DNA of 64,000 bases from Agarophyton chilense. Taxonomy: Eukaryota > Rhodophyta > Florideophyceae > Gracilariales > Gracilariaceae. The translations under genes and the position numbers were made by a program. The stretch lies in NCBI GenBank assembly GCA_030374765.1, contig JARGXX010000037.1, positions 62,001 through 126,000 on the forward strand, written 5' to 3'. Below are positions 1 through 10,344 of the stretch, one piece after another; the first letter of the stretch is position 1; each line of letters starts with the position of its first letter. The notes under the pieces are model-generated. The model ran no database searches and was not told the DNA's origin. It saw nothing but the letters and a program-made list of their open reading frames with translations.

Positions 1-1
1 A

Positions 2-880
2 GTAAGTCACCCTTTTCTTCAAGTCGGTTTCATTCAAAACGATCAGCTTCGCCTCTGGGACCACAATGAACTAGATGCGATTCGCGTATCAGCATCTACG
101 GCAGTAACACCCCTTATCATCCGTTTAAAGAATCCAGCATGGGCCTTGCAACACGGTAAACCGAGCATGAAGACGACCAAGCAACTACTTTCGATCAGCA
201 CACGCGGTGTCTCGTCAAACGGAACCTTCCTGCAAGGCGATAACAAAATGTGGCTTCTCTACACCTGTCACCAATCTGGAGTAGCCTCTGCCTATCTGAA
301 AATTGACCTCGGCCCATGGAAAGCACTCACAATGCACTTTAACAAGAGCTGTGGCGGATCTGTGGCAAACGGTTTAAACATCGGCACTACTCGCAAATTC
401 AAAGATGTGATCGACAACGGGATCACGCAACCGTCCTTTGTTCTCACGCCAGGTAACGAAACAAGTCTTCAGACCTTGCCTGCTTCGAAGCGCTCACTTA
501 CGGTTTCCGTTAGCAATAACGGATTAGATACATTGAACATGGGCAGAGCTCATATTACGCTACATAACGCCAGCGTGCTAGAAGTTAGAATTCGTAATTG
601 GGACACCATGGCATTGTATCACGGACACCGCCGCCCACTCCGCCTCGAAACAAAGTGCAAGCGAAACGGCACAGCGGTCATACAAGTGAGCATACCTGTA
701 CTGCAACACCAAGCTGCCGAGTTCTGGGTCCGCAAGCTTTGCGCCCCCCTTGGAAAGGAAAGGACAATGGTAACGACCGCAGCGATGTTGACGGTGGGCG
801 TCGTGGTCAGCCTGTCGGCTCAACGCATCTGGCGAAAACGTGAGGTTCGCGGCTATCGGCTCGTGCCACTATCTAGCTAG
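2..880 (+). CDS. C-terminal part of an unrecognised type I membrane protein (5' end outside window)
   Basis: The frame is open from base 2 to the TAG at 878-880, so the start lies upstream of the window; codons before base 146 read as ordinary protein and belong to it. About 290 residues are visible. They look extracytoplasmic: a motif with SCGG followed by VANGLN, several N-x-S/T sites, then one hydrophobic segment near the end (around VTTAAMLTVGVVVSLSA) and a short basic tail (RIWRKREVRGY). This suggests a single-pass protein with its bulk in the lumen or outside the cell and a short cytosolic tail. I do not recognise the family. The next gene on the same strand starts about 400 bp downstream. 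Confidence 0.7.
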   Translation, partial: VSHPFLQVGFIQNDQLRLWDHNELDAIRVSASTAVTPLIIRLKNPAWALQHGKPSMKTTKQLLSISTRGVSSNGTFLQGDNKMWLLYTCHQSGVASAYLKIDLGPWKALTMHFNKSCGGSVANGLNIGTTRKFKDVIDNGITQPSFVLTPGNETSLQTLPASKRSLTVSVSNNGLDTLNMGRAHITLHNASVLEVRIRNWDTMALYHGHRRPLRLETKCKRNGTAVIQVSIPVLQHQAAEFWVRKLCAPLGKERTMVTTAAMLTVGVVVSLSAQRIWRKREVRGYRLVPLSS

Positions 881-1283
881 CCCCCACGTGACGGCTACAA
901 ATTTCGATTACTGACAGGGCGCGTTTGCGCAGTTTGCAGTAACGGCCGGTTTACAGTTGCTGGCAAAGCTGAAATGTTGTTTTTGCGCTGTCACCACGCT
1001 TGACAGCACGTTCACCCACACCACTTGGCAGCGACGGCACACGTTCTCGTTGTTACAACACGCTCTGTACGGACTGTGTGTGTTGACCCGCTCTGCCCCC
1101 AGCAAGCATATGTACTTTACCCCGACTTGTCCGCGGCTTCGTTCGCTCTACTGCTCTCCCCACCGGTGTTTAGGTCGAGAGGTTGAGCGTGTGAAGTTTT
1201 GTGCGGCTTTTTTCGGACGAGCAATTTGAGTCTTGCTTTTGAGTTCTTTCCACGCGCGGATGCGCTGTTATTGCCGTTCAAGC

Positions 1284-3202
1284 ATGGCAGTTCCTTCTTA
1301 TTTCTTCGCGCTTCTTCTGCTCCACTTATGTATGTTTCATAATCGTGTCGCTGCTACACGCGGCGAGTCTTATGAACACGGGCAGGTATGTTTGCAACAT
1401 TGGGGTTTTGCACCTTGTTTGTATCTCTACCACGCCGTTATGCTGACACGTTCGAATGCAGTCCATTGATGTGTGGGTCAACAAAATAGCTCCGTATAGT
1501 TCTCCAACAGAGAGCTACGAGTTCTACGAAAAGCTACCTTGGTGTAAACCGGAAAAGCTTGATCATCGTTCTCTAAAACTCGGCGAAACGCTTGCTGGAG
1601 ATCATCTTGTACGCTCTTCGTTCAACATTAACTTTCGAGAATCGATACATGATCAACTCCTTTGCGAACAGCCGCTTGCCCCGGCACAGGTTAATCAATT
1701 TGTGTATGCCATTCGAAAACGGTTTGTGTATGACATGCTCATTGACAACTTACCGGTAAAACTCTTTGTCGGGGAGATTTCTGATGACGAAGGCACGACT
1801 AAGATACATCTTTACACCCATATCAATTTCATCGTTAGTTTCAATGACAAACATATTATCGAAGCCTCGGCCACTCCAGAAAAACCAGTCGAACTTTCTT
1901 CAGGTCAGCATGCTAATATTCGCTTTTCTTACAGTGTCTCATGGCAAGAGGTAAGTCCTACTTGAAGTCCTTTCGTTCGCAATACATTCTCACTCTAACC
2001 TTCATACGTGCTATTAACCAACCCGTCGGTGGAAACAGACAAAGTTCCCGGTCGATCGTCGAGCCGATAAATACAGAGACCCATTCCATGTGCGCGACCG
2101 AGAAATCCACTGGTTCAGTATAGGCAATGCCGTTCTAATCGCTGGACTGTTACTGGGCCTGCTTGGTTCTATTCTTCTGCGCGTGGTTCGTAAGGACTTC
2201 CGGGAGTACGAAGCTCTAGATTCCGAAGAAGAATCAGATGATTATGGATGGAAGTTGTTGTACGCAGACGTGTTTCGCTTCCCACCAGGCCTCTCTATCT
2301 TGTGCCCATTTCTTGGTTCTGGCGTTCAGTTGCTGAGTCTGTCGTGTCTATTACTGCTGTTTGGCGCCTTAGAAGTCTTTCATCCTCTTTCAAGGGGGGC
2401 AATCTACACCACCGCTGTTCTCTTGTATGCAGCGACTGCGGGTATTGCTGGTTTCGCCAGTGGATATCTGTACAAGCAAATGGGCGGCAACGCCTGGGTT
2501 CGAAATGCTGTGTTAACCGTGTTTGTGTTCTGCGGACCAACTGCATGTATCTGGGTCTATCTGAATGCAATCGCCCTGTTTTACAACTCCACTCGTGCAC
2601 TTCCTCTATGGACTATCGCGTCCGTTGCAGCACTATGGGCTATGGTTACAATTCCTTTAACCATTCTTGGAGCTATCTTTGGAAAGAATCAGAGTCGCCC
2701 CTACGATTCTCTGGGCAGAACGACAAAGATCCCTCGAGAAATCCCAAAAAGTCCGTGGTATAGACGGCCCCCGTTCTTGGCACTGGTTTGTGGTTTAATG
2801 CCGTTTAGCTCTATATATGTTGAGCTTTTTTTCATGTTTGGTGCCTTGTGGGGCCACAAGATCTTTCAAGTCTATGAGATGCTGGCTATTGTGTTCATTA
2901 TTTTGATGCTGGTCACAGTGATCACAACTGCCTCTGCTATTTATTTTCAGCTCGTGTCTGAAAACCACAAATGGGCCTGGTCAAGTCTCGCCTATGGTGG
3001 GAGCGTTGGTGTATATATTTTCGTTTACAGCGCCTACTACTACTATGTGCGATCACCTTTGGAGGGGTTTATGCAGGCCAACTTCTTCTTTGGCTACATG
3101 TGGCTTGTTAGTTATGCGTTTTTCTTGATGTGTGGCACCGTTGGCTTCTTTTCGGCAAGGAAGTTTATTCGCTTCCTGTACAGTTCGATCAAGAGCGATT
3201 AA
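1284..3202 (+). CDS. Transmembrane 9 superfamily (TM9SF/nonaspanin) protein, three exons
   Basis: Join 1284-1385, 1462-1950, 2039-3202, giving 584 aa. Exon 1 starts at ATG 1284 with a signal peptide (MAVPSYFFALLLLHLC) and ends at donor GTATGT. Intron 1 is 76 nt and intron 2 is 88 nt (GTAAGT...AACAG); both are phase 0. After splicing, a lumenal N-terminal domain (LPWCKPE region) leads into KFPVDRRADKYRDPF, then HWFSIGNAV and the nine-helix block, as in TM9SF proteins (usual length 580-660 aa). The C-terminus ends in KSD, fitting the family's K-x-D/E COPI-binding Golgi-retention signal. Family role: sorting of membrane proteins in Golgi and endosomes. It converges on the SEC12-like gene, with 199 bp between stop codons. 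Confidence 0.93.
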
Positions 3203-3401
3203 ATAATTATCCATTCTGTTACTAAGTAGATCGGAGACATACAAAAGAATGGAAAGTGTTTGAGGTACAGATCTGTAGCTACACTTGCGGGGCCAGAATA
3301 TGACTATTTCGCGCCTCGTGCGTACGCCATCGGATGAATGAGGCAGCTGAAGTTCAGACGAGAAAGTCTTCCCCTGAGCTCTGTTTTCTCTTTCTTCGAT
3401 G

Positions 3402-4999
3402 TCATGGATGAATACTGAAAGACTCGTCCGACGAATCGCTTGACTTTTCAGCTTTGTATACGTGCAGTATAATTTGCTTTCCCTCTTGCGCGCGCTCGCA
3501 GTTCTCTTTTTCGTTTTGGTCATCTGCTGACAAAATGGTAGACTCGCTGTCGAGCGATGTCGAATGTCCAGACTCCTGGGCATATCTGTAGTCATGGATC
3601 TTGACGACTAGATTTCGGTAACCCTTTTCCATGCTCTGAAGAAGAGGGCTTGTCTGTTGGGAAAGGCGAGAAGTATATTCGACCGTTCTTTTTTTCAACT
3701 CCGTTAAATGTGGTTGAATTGCTGTGTTACCCTCCTGCAGAAGCGGCCGCACAGCCCGCTGTACTTCCGATAAGTGTGGTTCCATGTATGGTACAACCAT
3801 GGCTCGCCGCTTGCGAACCTCCTCGTGAAGATGCTCATCTTCGACAATTAACATCGCAAGCACCAACACTAGGATGCTTGTGATCCAGAAAAAGACACGA
3901 ACGCACCTGCTCCATCTTGTTGGCAACCTAGTTGGCCAGACTGAAACCGTGTAGTCTGCAGAAGCCGCAAAGACGTGCTTCCCAGAGACCGAGAAACGCA
4001 TTCCTGTCACTGGAAGAATATGCGGCGGTTTTGGTGTCCTAAAAAAATTAGTTCGAGTCTCCGTGCTCCACATTCTTGAGAATGCAGTCCCGTTCCAGGA
4101 AAACAGAGAAACGTGACCCTCAGCAGAACTGCTGGCCACAAGCGATCCGTCTGTATTGACGCTCATGGCTGTTAAAGCGTCGTTCGAAGCTCTGATTTTG
4201 GCCACAGGTGAATAAAGAGTAGTCTCAGATGGACTCGGTTTGCGCCAAGCTGCAATCCATGCGCCTTTTCGGGGATTACTCTCTGCTGAGAAGACTATAT
4301 CGGATTGCATTGAACAAAAGCGAATTGCTCGGATGTGGGTGCGATGCGAGATGGGCATTACAGGTTTCAAAGTCTGCAAGATTTCTCCGTCTCGACTTCT
4401 CCATATATGGGCTGCCTTATCTCGACCAGTAGTGGCCACCAAGGACCCATCAGAACTGACGCAAAGATCATTGATTCCATTCGTATGGATTCGACCACTG
4501 AAAACGGGTTCGAAGCGTTCCAAGCGAAGAACAACCACGCTACCATCATCGGAGGCTATGATGAGAGTTGATGCATCTTCAGAAGCTGCAATTGCTGTTT
4601 GTTCTACGCTCGTGGATACCTGCAAATCGTGTTGGAAAGAAGACACAGGTACCAACTTATCATGCACAAAACTGTAATCCTTTACCCCAGGACCGATGGC
4701 AAGATGGATAACATTTTCATGCGTGGAAAGAGCTACAGCGGCATCTGAAATCTCCACCATTGCAGTTGGGGTCAAAGCAATCTTCTTTTCATCGAAGGTC
4801 AAGACTTGCTGCGCTTTGCACGTTGTTAGAACGCTCTTACTGACAGACTTGGTATGTAAACATGGATTCAACTTACACAAACATTTGGAATACCGCTCTT
4901 CATACGTCCGCCACCGCCGGCGACGACAATACCTGCACCTGGCAGAAGATCGAGACCATAAATTGGAAAGGTAAAAACAACGCGGTCGAGCGGTTCCAT
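3402..4999 (-). CDS. SEC12/PREB-like WD40 membrane protein (guanine exchange factor for SAR1), two exons
   Basis: Complement of 4808-4999 region joined as exon 1 4999-4877 and exon 2 4808-3402, 509 aa. Exon 1 encodes MEPLDRVVFTFPIYGLDLL and a glycine-rich loop (VVAGGGGRMKSGIPN), the typical first blade of SEC12/PREB. The 68-nt intron has donor GTAAGT, branch-like TTCTAAC and acceptor CGCAG; both phases are 0. Exon 2 carries WD40 blades (for example TTGRDKAAHIW and SADYTVSVW) and one transmembrane helix near residue 345 (FFWITSILVLVLAMLIV). A lumenal tail of about 150 aa follows, predicted coiled-coil then acidic. Family role: loads GTP on SAR1 at the ER to start COPII budding. A plain ORF call would read through the intron and give a wrong N-terminus. 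Confidence 0.88.
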
Positions 5000-5808
5000 G
5001 TGGGGATTGCTTTAAATAAAGGCTCACGTAGTGATCGATGGCATGCAATATAAGTCAGAGCTTGCTGCATCCATTGAACCCTTTTTCGGTTTCGTCAGTT
5101 TGAAAGAGAAAGCTCTCGAGTTGCGACAAAAACCGAACGAAACGTCGATGAACTCTATGCAGTATGTAAAGATCAGTAACAAAACGATGCAACTGAAACA
5201 GTTGAAGGCTGCTTTGTGAACACAAGTCCGGATCAAAGAAATCTTCGTCTCTACTTGAAGAGAAAGAAAGATACCATTGGGCAATTGTGACAGGCATTCG
5301 AAACAAACTGTTTTAAGCCTTCATACGGCACGGCATCAATATTCCAGGTTAAGCAGAGACCGCCACTGTGTCACTGCAATGCAGCAGCTGGTGCACCTTG
5401 CAGCTCATTGGTGGAGCATATGACATATGATCGAGGTTGATATTGCCATACTACTACTGTACTACAAGAATAGCAAAAAGACAATTTAACTTTATTCGAT
5501 ACAGACGTCTATCGCGTAAACATAAAAAATTAAGATGCAACGGCTCAATCGAATCATCTGTCGCGCCAAATTCTTCCGGCATACATATCATATCTACCAG
5601 GTACAGCTTTCGTACGTAGTGTGTACTAGAGCAAGTTTGATCCTTGTCGTAGTCGTGCGAAGTGCGACCTTGGCCATCTCGATATCTACAAATCAAGCTG
5701 CCATCTTCAAGCCGTCGCTTTGGGCGGCCCATCTCCGCTCTCCTGCAGCTTTACCCCTGCAGGACAAACCTCGCTCTTCGATCTGCTCTGGTGTAACTTA
5801 TTCTACAA
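5000..5808. promoter_or_regulatory. Divergent intergenic region between SEC12-like and NUP155 genes
   Basis: About 809 bp separate two divergently transcribed start codons, so the segment should hold both promoters. I see no credible ORF, RNA gene or clear TATA element; short open frames are scattered and not protein-like. Confidence 0.5.
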
Positions 5809-8800
5809 ATGAACTCCATCTCTGAAGCTTCAGCTACTGTTGATGAGGCTCTCACTGTGTACCGTACGTCCACCTGTGGTTGGGAGACCGCAGACGAGTA
5901 CATTCGAAATGCAGGCGCACACCCCACGCAGCACAAAATAGCAGACCCGGGCGTTCAGCTCAAATCTGTGAGGCCGCTCCCATCTATCTTCACAGATCAG
6001 TACAACAACATCCAGTACAGAAGCTACATGGGGCTTTTCCCGGAAATCAATCGCGCATGGCTCACAATCGATTCAAAGCTCTTCCTCTGGGCTTATGCTT
6101 CCAGTTCTTCACAAGGGGTTGCGAATGATTTCTTTGTGTTCGAAGATTTGTCGCAGATAATTGTTTCTGTTGCACTTATTTCCCCACGTCAAGGAGTGTT
6201 TGTCGAATCCGTTCAGTATTTGGTCGCCGTCGCCACCACAGTCGAAGTTACATTATTGGGTGCCACCTTTTCAAGCAGCGGCGAGATAAGCCTTCTACCC
6301 ACGCACATATCTATCTCCACCGATAACGTGATGATGCTTAAAATCGTGGCCACCCCAGAGGGACGGATATTTATGGCCGGTGCAGATGGTGCACTTCATG
6401 AGTTTGTGTACGACTCTCGACCGAATTCAAGCCTGCTTGACTTAATAAGTGGGAGACCAACAAAACGCGCTCGGAAGTTAACCCATGGCTCTTCAAAGAT
6501 TGTCAACATGTTCTTGCCGTCAGCATTCAAAGCCTTTTTTGCTCGCTCTGACGGGATTGTAGACCTTGCTATTGATGGAAATGCATTGTACACATTATCG
6601 CAGAGTGGCGTGATAGCTGTTTATGACATCAGCATTGGTGCAAACTGTGTTGCCACTGTCAACGCGAAGCAAGAAGCTAAAAGTGTTATTTTTTCGGTGC
6701 CATCTAATGACAGAGAGTTTGTTTCAATACACGCAGTGCCCTCCGTTGCCTCTAACTCAATACACCTGATACTTGTAACTTCCTTTGGAGAGAGAATTTA
6801 TTTTTCAGTTTGCGACCCCTCAAGTCGGCTTGATCGATCTGTCAGTCACTCAAAGATCAAGCCGACAACTTTACGATATATCTCCTTCCGTCCTAGTCCC
6901 GACAAGAATATCAAAACCACCAGACCATGTGTGCACATGGCATGGTGTGAAAATGGGACAGCAGTGCTCGCCGACCTTCGTGAGAAAGACTCGGATCGTC
7001 TTATAACCATATTCCCAGACGCAGGTTTGACGGCTGCAGGACTTTCAGGTCCCAATGTTCGTCCAGGCACTATGAAAACATCTGAAGTGGTGTTTGAGGT
7101 TTCTCTAGGTTCCCCAGAAGAATTTGGAACCTACAATCCCACGGAAAATGTGGAGACTCCCGTGACAACTGGACGTGGTGGGTACGATGGGTTTGGATCT
7201 CGTCAAAAGGTTCCGAAAAGAACGTTTTCTATTGCTGGGCTTGCGCCAGGTTCATCGCCTGGTCCTAGTGGTAACCATGAAGCGCCGAATATGTTTTGGG
7301 TTTTAACTTCTAGCGCCATGCACTTATACGAGAGAATACAACCAATTGATCGTTTGCGAGAAATCCTGTCTGCCGGTGGGGGGTCTCATACAGATATCGG
7401 TGCTTTTTTTGCTCGCCACGGTGCCGTTGAAGCTTGTTCGGTATGCTTAGAAATATCTATCACGAGTCCGAAGTTATCTTCAACAGCGGCTAAAGTATAC
7501 TATAACTATGGAAGCGAATTGCAACATGAGAAGTCCCAGAAAGGAAATGATGAGCGCTTTGTGCAGCAAGGTGAGGGTCGTGAAAGGTTTCAATACACTC
7601 CGAACAGTTTCATGAGAGATTCGAGTGCATCACGAGGCTTTGATATTGGACGCCCATCAATTCATTCCACCCCACTACCTCGGTTCTCGGGTGCGCATGA
7701 TGGATTGACTTGGTATCTTGCAAAGATTCTTCACCCCATTTGGACACAGAAGATCACTCCCGACCAGGACCCGAACGCTTATCAGCATTTAAGTGTCTCA
7801 CGCGAGCTTATAACCGGTGTGCGCGAAAAGCTTCTATTACTTCTCGCTTTTCTCGAGAAATATCCGCCAGATACGATGCTTCCTGATGTAGAGAAAGACT
7901 TCGGAGACGAAGTGAGGAGTGAAGATCCTATGCACGACAGTACGCCCATTGGTCGTAACAGGACTACTTCCTCGTTCAAGAATCGGGAAGGTCGTGGTCC
8001 AGAGCAAAATATAGTTAACCGGGGCTTGTACCAGCTTAAAAAGACAGGTGAGGCCCGCCGAGCAGAGGCACAGTCAATAATCTCCCTGCAAAATCTCATC
8101 TCTCGGAGTATTGAAGCACTAGCGCTATTGATGATTTTGTCGGATCATCAGATCCACCGATTATCAGTTTCGATGCCATCAGAGAGCCGTGAGCTCCTTG
8201 CGACCATGAGATTTTGTGATCTTGTTGTTTCCGGGGAGGGCCGAGCTTTGTCATCTGCCCTAATTGAAGCCATATTCAGCAGTTATCGTGACGGAGCGAC
8301 AGCCGTGTCAACAGTTGGGCGTATGTTGCAGGATCGCTGCCCTAGCTATTTTGGAGATGCTGATGTCGATCTACACCGTGCTCTCGCTCTGCTGAAAAAA
8401 GCTGTTCATAGTGTTACCAATGTGCAATTTGAGACACCGAAGAACGAAATATTGGGCGAGAACTATGATTCGCGTTTGGGAATGACAGCGATGGCCTCTG
8501 GCGCAGCGATAACTTGGACCACAGCCCTGCAGATGGCGGAGGAGGCAGCAAGAATGCTCAAACAAGTTCCAGATAGAATATTTGACATTCTCTCTTTGTG
8601 CGAAGATTTCAAGGCCATGCATGGAGAACTGCCATTCATAGATGTCGCTCTGACGATAGGCAAATCTGCGGAGGCCAAGGGCAACGAAGATCGTGCGATT
8701 CAAGCGTACAAGTGCATCTTAGACGTTCTGAAAAGCTTTGTAGAATTGCAGCATGACGACAAGTCCTCATTGAAAAGTGCTATTATGCAAACAGTACTGA

Positions 8801-9894
8801 CATCCAAGTCGGAAGTTTTCCTTCGGAGCTTGTATGAGTTCTTGCTACAAACGGAGTCAGGCAGGGAGCTGATAATTGCTCATTTGTCTCCAAACTTAGA
8901 ACGGTTTTTGGAAGAAAAAAAAGCTTGGGATGTGCTGTGGAAATATTGTGCGCGACATGAGCGCTACCTCGAAGCAGCTGGAGTACTGCTGAACCTATGT
9001 GAATCAGATAATGATATGGGGCTCGTGGATCGATTAAATCAGCTTTCATGCGCTCTTCACAGCGCAAAGACGGCTTTGTCTAAGGGCGATAACAGAGCAA
9101 ATTTATTGCTTGCGGAGATCACTGACTTCATGGATGTGGCGAAGTTGCAGTTGCGTGTCAAGGAAGAATTAAAACGCCACCACCCTCCTAGCGAGGAGAT
9201 CTGTCAAGCTTTGAGGGATTTGAATGGTGGTATACTGAACTTATCCACTCTCTTCAATCGATATGCTCGGCCTTATAAATTGTATGAATCGTGCTTACAA
9301 GCTTTCATATGTGGATCCCACAGGGATGATGCTTTTGTTAGAGGTCTCTGGAGGGAAATCATACACAGAGAAATTGATATTTCAAACACCCCTTCCTCCG
9401 TATCTGATCGAGTGCAAAAGTTAGGAAGAGAATTCTACCCATGTGATTTCGTCTTCCCAATAAGCTTTATCATGGAGGTTATGGAATTTCTTGCTTTCGA
9501 AAATCGAGACCATGGCCCATGGAAAAGTATTGAAGACTGGACAGTTTCCGTTATGAAGAGCATCGGAATTCCATTAAGTGATGTCATAGAGGGCTATCGC
9601 AAAATGATGGAAAGCAGCCAGCTTTCTGGCTTTTCACATTGGTCATGGTCAGACAGTGAAGCTCAATTTCACCTTTTAAAAGCCACTGAAAGGGCCATTG
9701 TCGCATGGAGTCGGGAACAAAAAAGCATGAAGGGCTCAAAGCAAATAACCACAATTTCTGAATGTGATAAAGTTCAACGCACAATCACTCTTTGTAAGAG
9801 CAAACTGCGAGCTTTATCAGATCCTGGAGCAATGGCAGTGATGGAACGATTTGAGGTTCTTGAACGGCAGCTGAGTGATATGAGCACGGTATAA
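5809..9894 (+). CDS. NUP155: Nucleoporin NUP155/Nup170 family, nuclear pore inner ring
   Basis: Single exon, 1361 aa, from ATG 5809 to TAA 9894; the family is usually 1300-1500 aa. The N-terminal half begins with the characteristic LPSIFTDQYNNIQYRSYMG region followed by INRAWLTIDSKLFLW. It then continues as a seven-bladed propeller with segments such as IIVSVALISPRQGVF and TLSQSGVIAVYDIS. From about residue 640 the protein becomes an alpha-helical solenoid, including WDVLWKYCARHERYLEAAGVL near residue 1045. In the family it is a structural inner-ring component of the nuclear pore, bridging membrane and scaffold nucleoporins. I see no intron or frame break. Upstream is the SEC12-like divergent promoter; downstream 450 bp lead to a glycosyltransferase gene on the same strand. 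Confidence 0.93.
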   Translation: MNSISEASATVDEALTVYRTSTCGWETADEYIRNAGAHPTQHKIADPGVQLKSVRPLPSIFTDQYNNIQYRSYMGLFPEINRAWLTIDSKLFLWAYASSSSQGVANDFFVFEDLSQIIVSVALISPRQGVFVESVQYLVAVATTVEVTLLGATFSSSGEISLLPTHISISTDNVMMLKIVATPEGRIFMAGADGALHEFVYDSRPNSSLLDLISGRPTKRARKLTHGSSKIVNMFLPSAFKAFFARSDGIVDLAIDGNALYTLSQSGVIAVYDISIGANCVATVNAKQEAKSVIFSVPSNDREFVSIHAVPSVASNSIHLILVTSFGERIYFSVCDPSSRLDRSVSHSKIKPTTLRYISFRPSPDKNIKTTRPCVHMAWCENGTAVLADLREKDSDRLITIFPDAGLTAAGLSGPNVRPGTMKTSEVVFEVSLGSPEEFGTYNPTENVETPVTTGRGGYDGFGSRQKVPKRTFSIAGLAPGSSPGPSGNHEAPNMFWVLTSSAMHLYERIQPIDRLREILSAGGGSHTDIGAFFARHGAVEACSVCLEISITSPKLSSTAAKVYYNYGSELQHEKSQKGNDERFVQQGEGRERFQYTPNSFMRDSSASRGFDIGRPSIHSTPLPRFSGAHDGLTWYLAKILHPIWTQKITPDQDPNAYQHLSVSRELITGVREKLLLLLAFLEKYPPDTMLPDVEKDFGDEVRSEDPMHDSTPIGRNRTTSSFKNREGRGPEQNIVNRGLYQLKKTGEARRAEAQSIISLQNLISRSIEALALLMILSDHQIHRLSVSMPSESRELLATMRFCDLVVSGEGRALSSALIEAIFSSYRDGATAVSTVGRMLQDRCPSYFGDADVDLHRALALLKKAVHSVTNVQFETPKNEILGENYDSRLGMTAMASGAAITWTTALQMAEEAARMLKQVPDRIFDILSLCEDFKAMHGELPFIDVALTIGKSAEAKGNEDRAIQAYKCILDVLKSFVELQHDDKSSLKSAIMQTVLTSKSEVFLRSLYEFLLQTESGRELIIAHLSPNLERFLEEKKAWDVLWKYCARHERYLEAAGVLLNLCESDNDMGLVDRLNQLSCALHSAKTALSKGDNRANLLLAEITDFMDVAKLQLRVKEELKRHHPPSEEICQALRDLNGGILNLSTLFNRYARPYKLYESCLQAFICGSHRDDAFVRGLWREIIHREIDISNTPSSVSDRVQKLGREFYPCDFVFPISFIMEVMEFLAFENRDHGPWKSIEDWTVSVMKSIGIPLSDVIEGYRKMMESSQLSGFSHWSWSDSEAQFHLLKATERAIVAWSREQKSMKGSKQITTISECDKVQRTITLCKSKLRALSDPGAMAVMERFEVLERQLSDMSTV

Positions 9895-10344
9895 ACGAAA
9901 ACATCCGATGGTTGAAGCAAGTAGTGGGCAATTCAGTGCATCAAGTATCATCGCTCGTGTTCTCTAAAACGCCCTACCCTTTGCAACGCATGCCGTCTCA
10001 ATAAGTTCTTTCATGGGCTACGCTTCATTTCGGTGAATGAGGGTTTCGGCTTTGAGTTGCCGTCTGGAACTCGGGGCAACCTCTATCCTTCACACAGTGC
10101 AACCGGGCAGATTTACTGTAGATTGTGATGGGCCGGCCCCTAAGCCGAAAGCGTTGATAACGCTCAAAGCATCGGAGAATTGTGCAAAACTGACGAATTT
10201 TCCAACCTCCAAGGTGTGATGCCAAATAACTTTGAAATAGTGATGGATAAGACGGCGGACCTGTTGCGACACAATCCTCTCTCGAAAAGCGGTATATCGT
10301 ACTTAAACGTACTTCCGAACTCTAGGGAGGTACGCTAGGCACTG
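9895..10344. other. Intergenic, no gene seen
   Basis: This 450-bp spacer between two plus-strand genes holds the NUP155 3' flank and the promoter side of the glycosyltransferase gene. Only short overlapping ORFs on both strands are present, none protein-like. Confidence 0.5.

Noticed and set aside
4809..4876. Alternative 29-nt intron in the SEC12-like gene ending at ACCAAG
   Set aside because: It keeps the frame but is too short for normal splicing; the 68-nt version has a branch-like TTCTAAC and a pyrimidine-poor but usable CAG.
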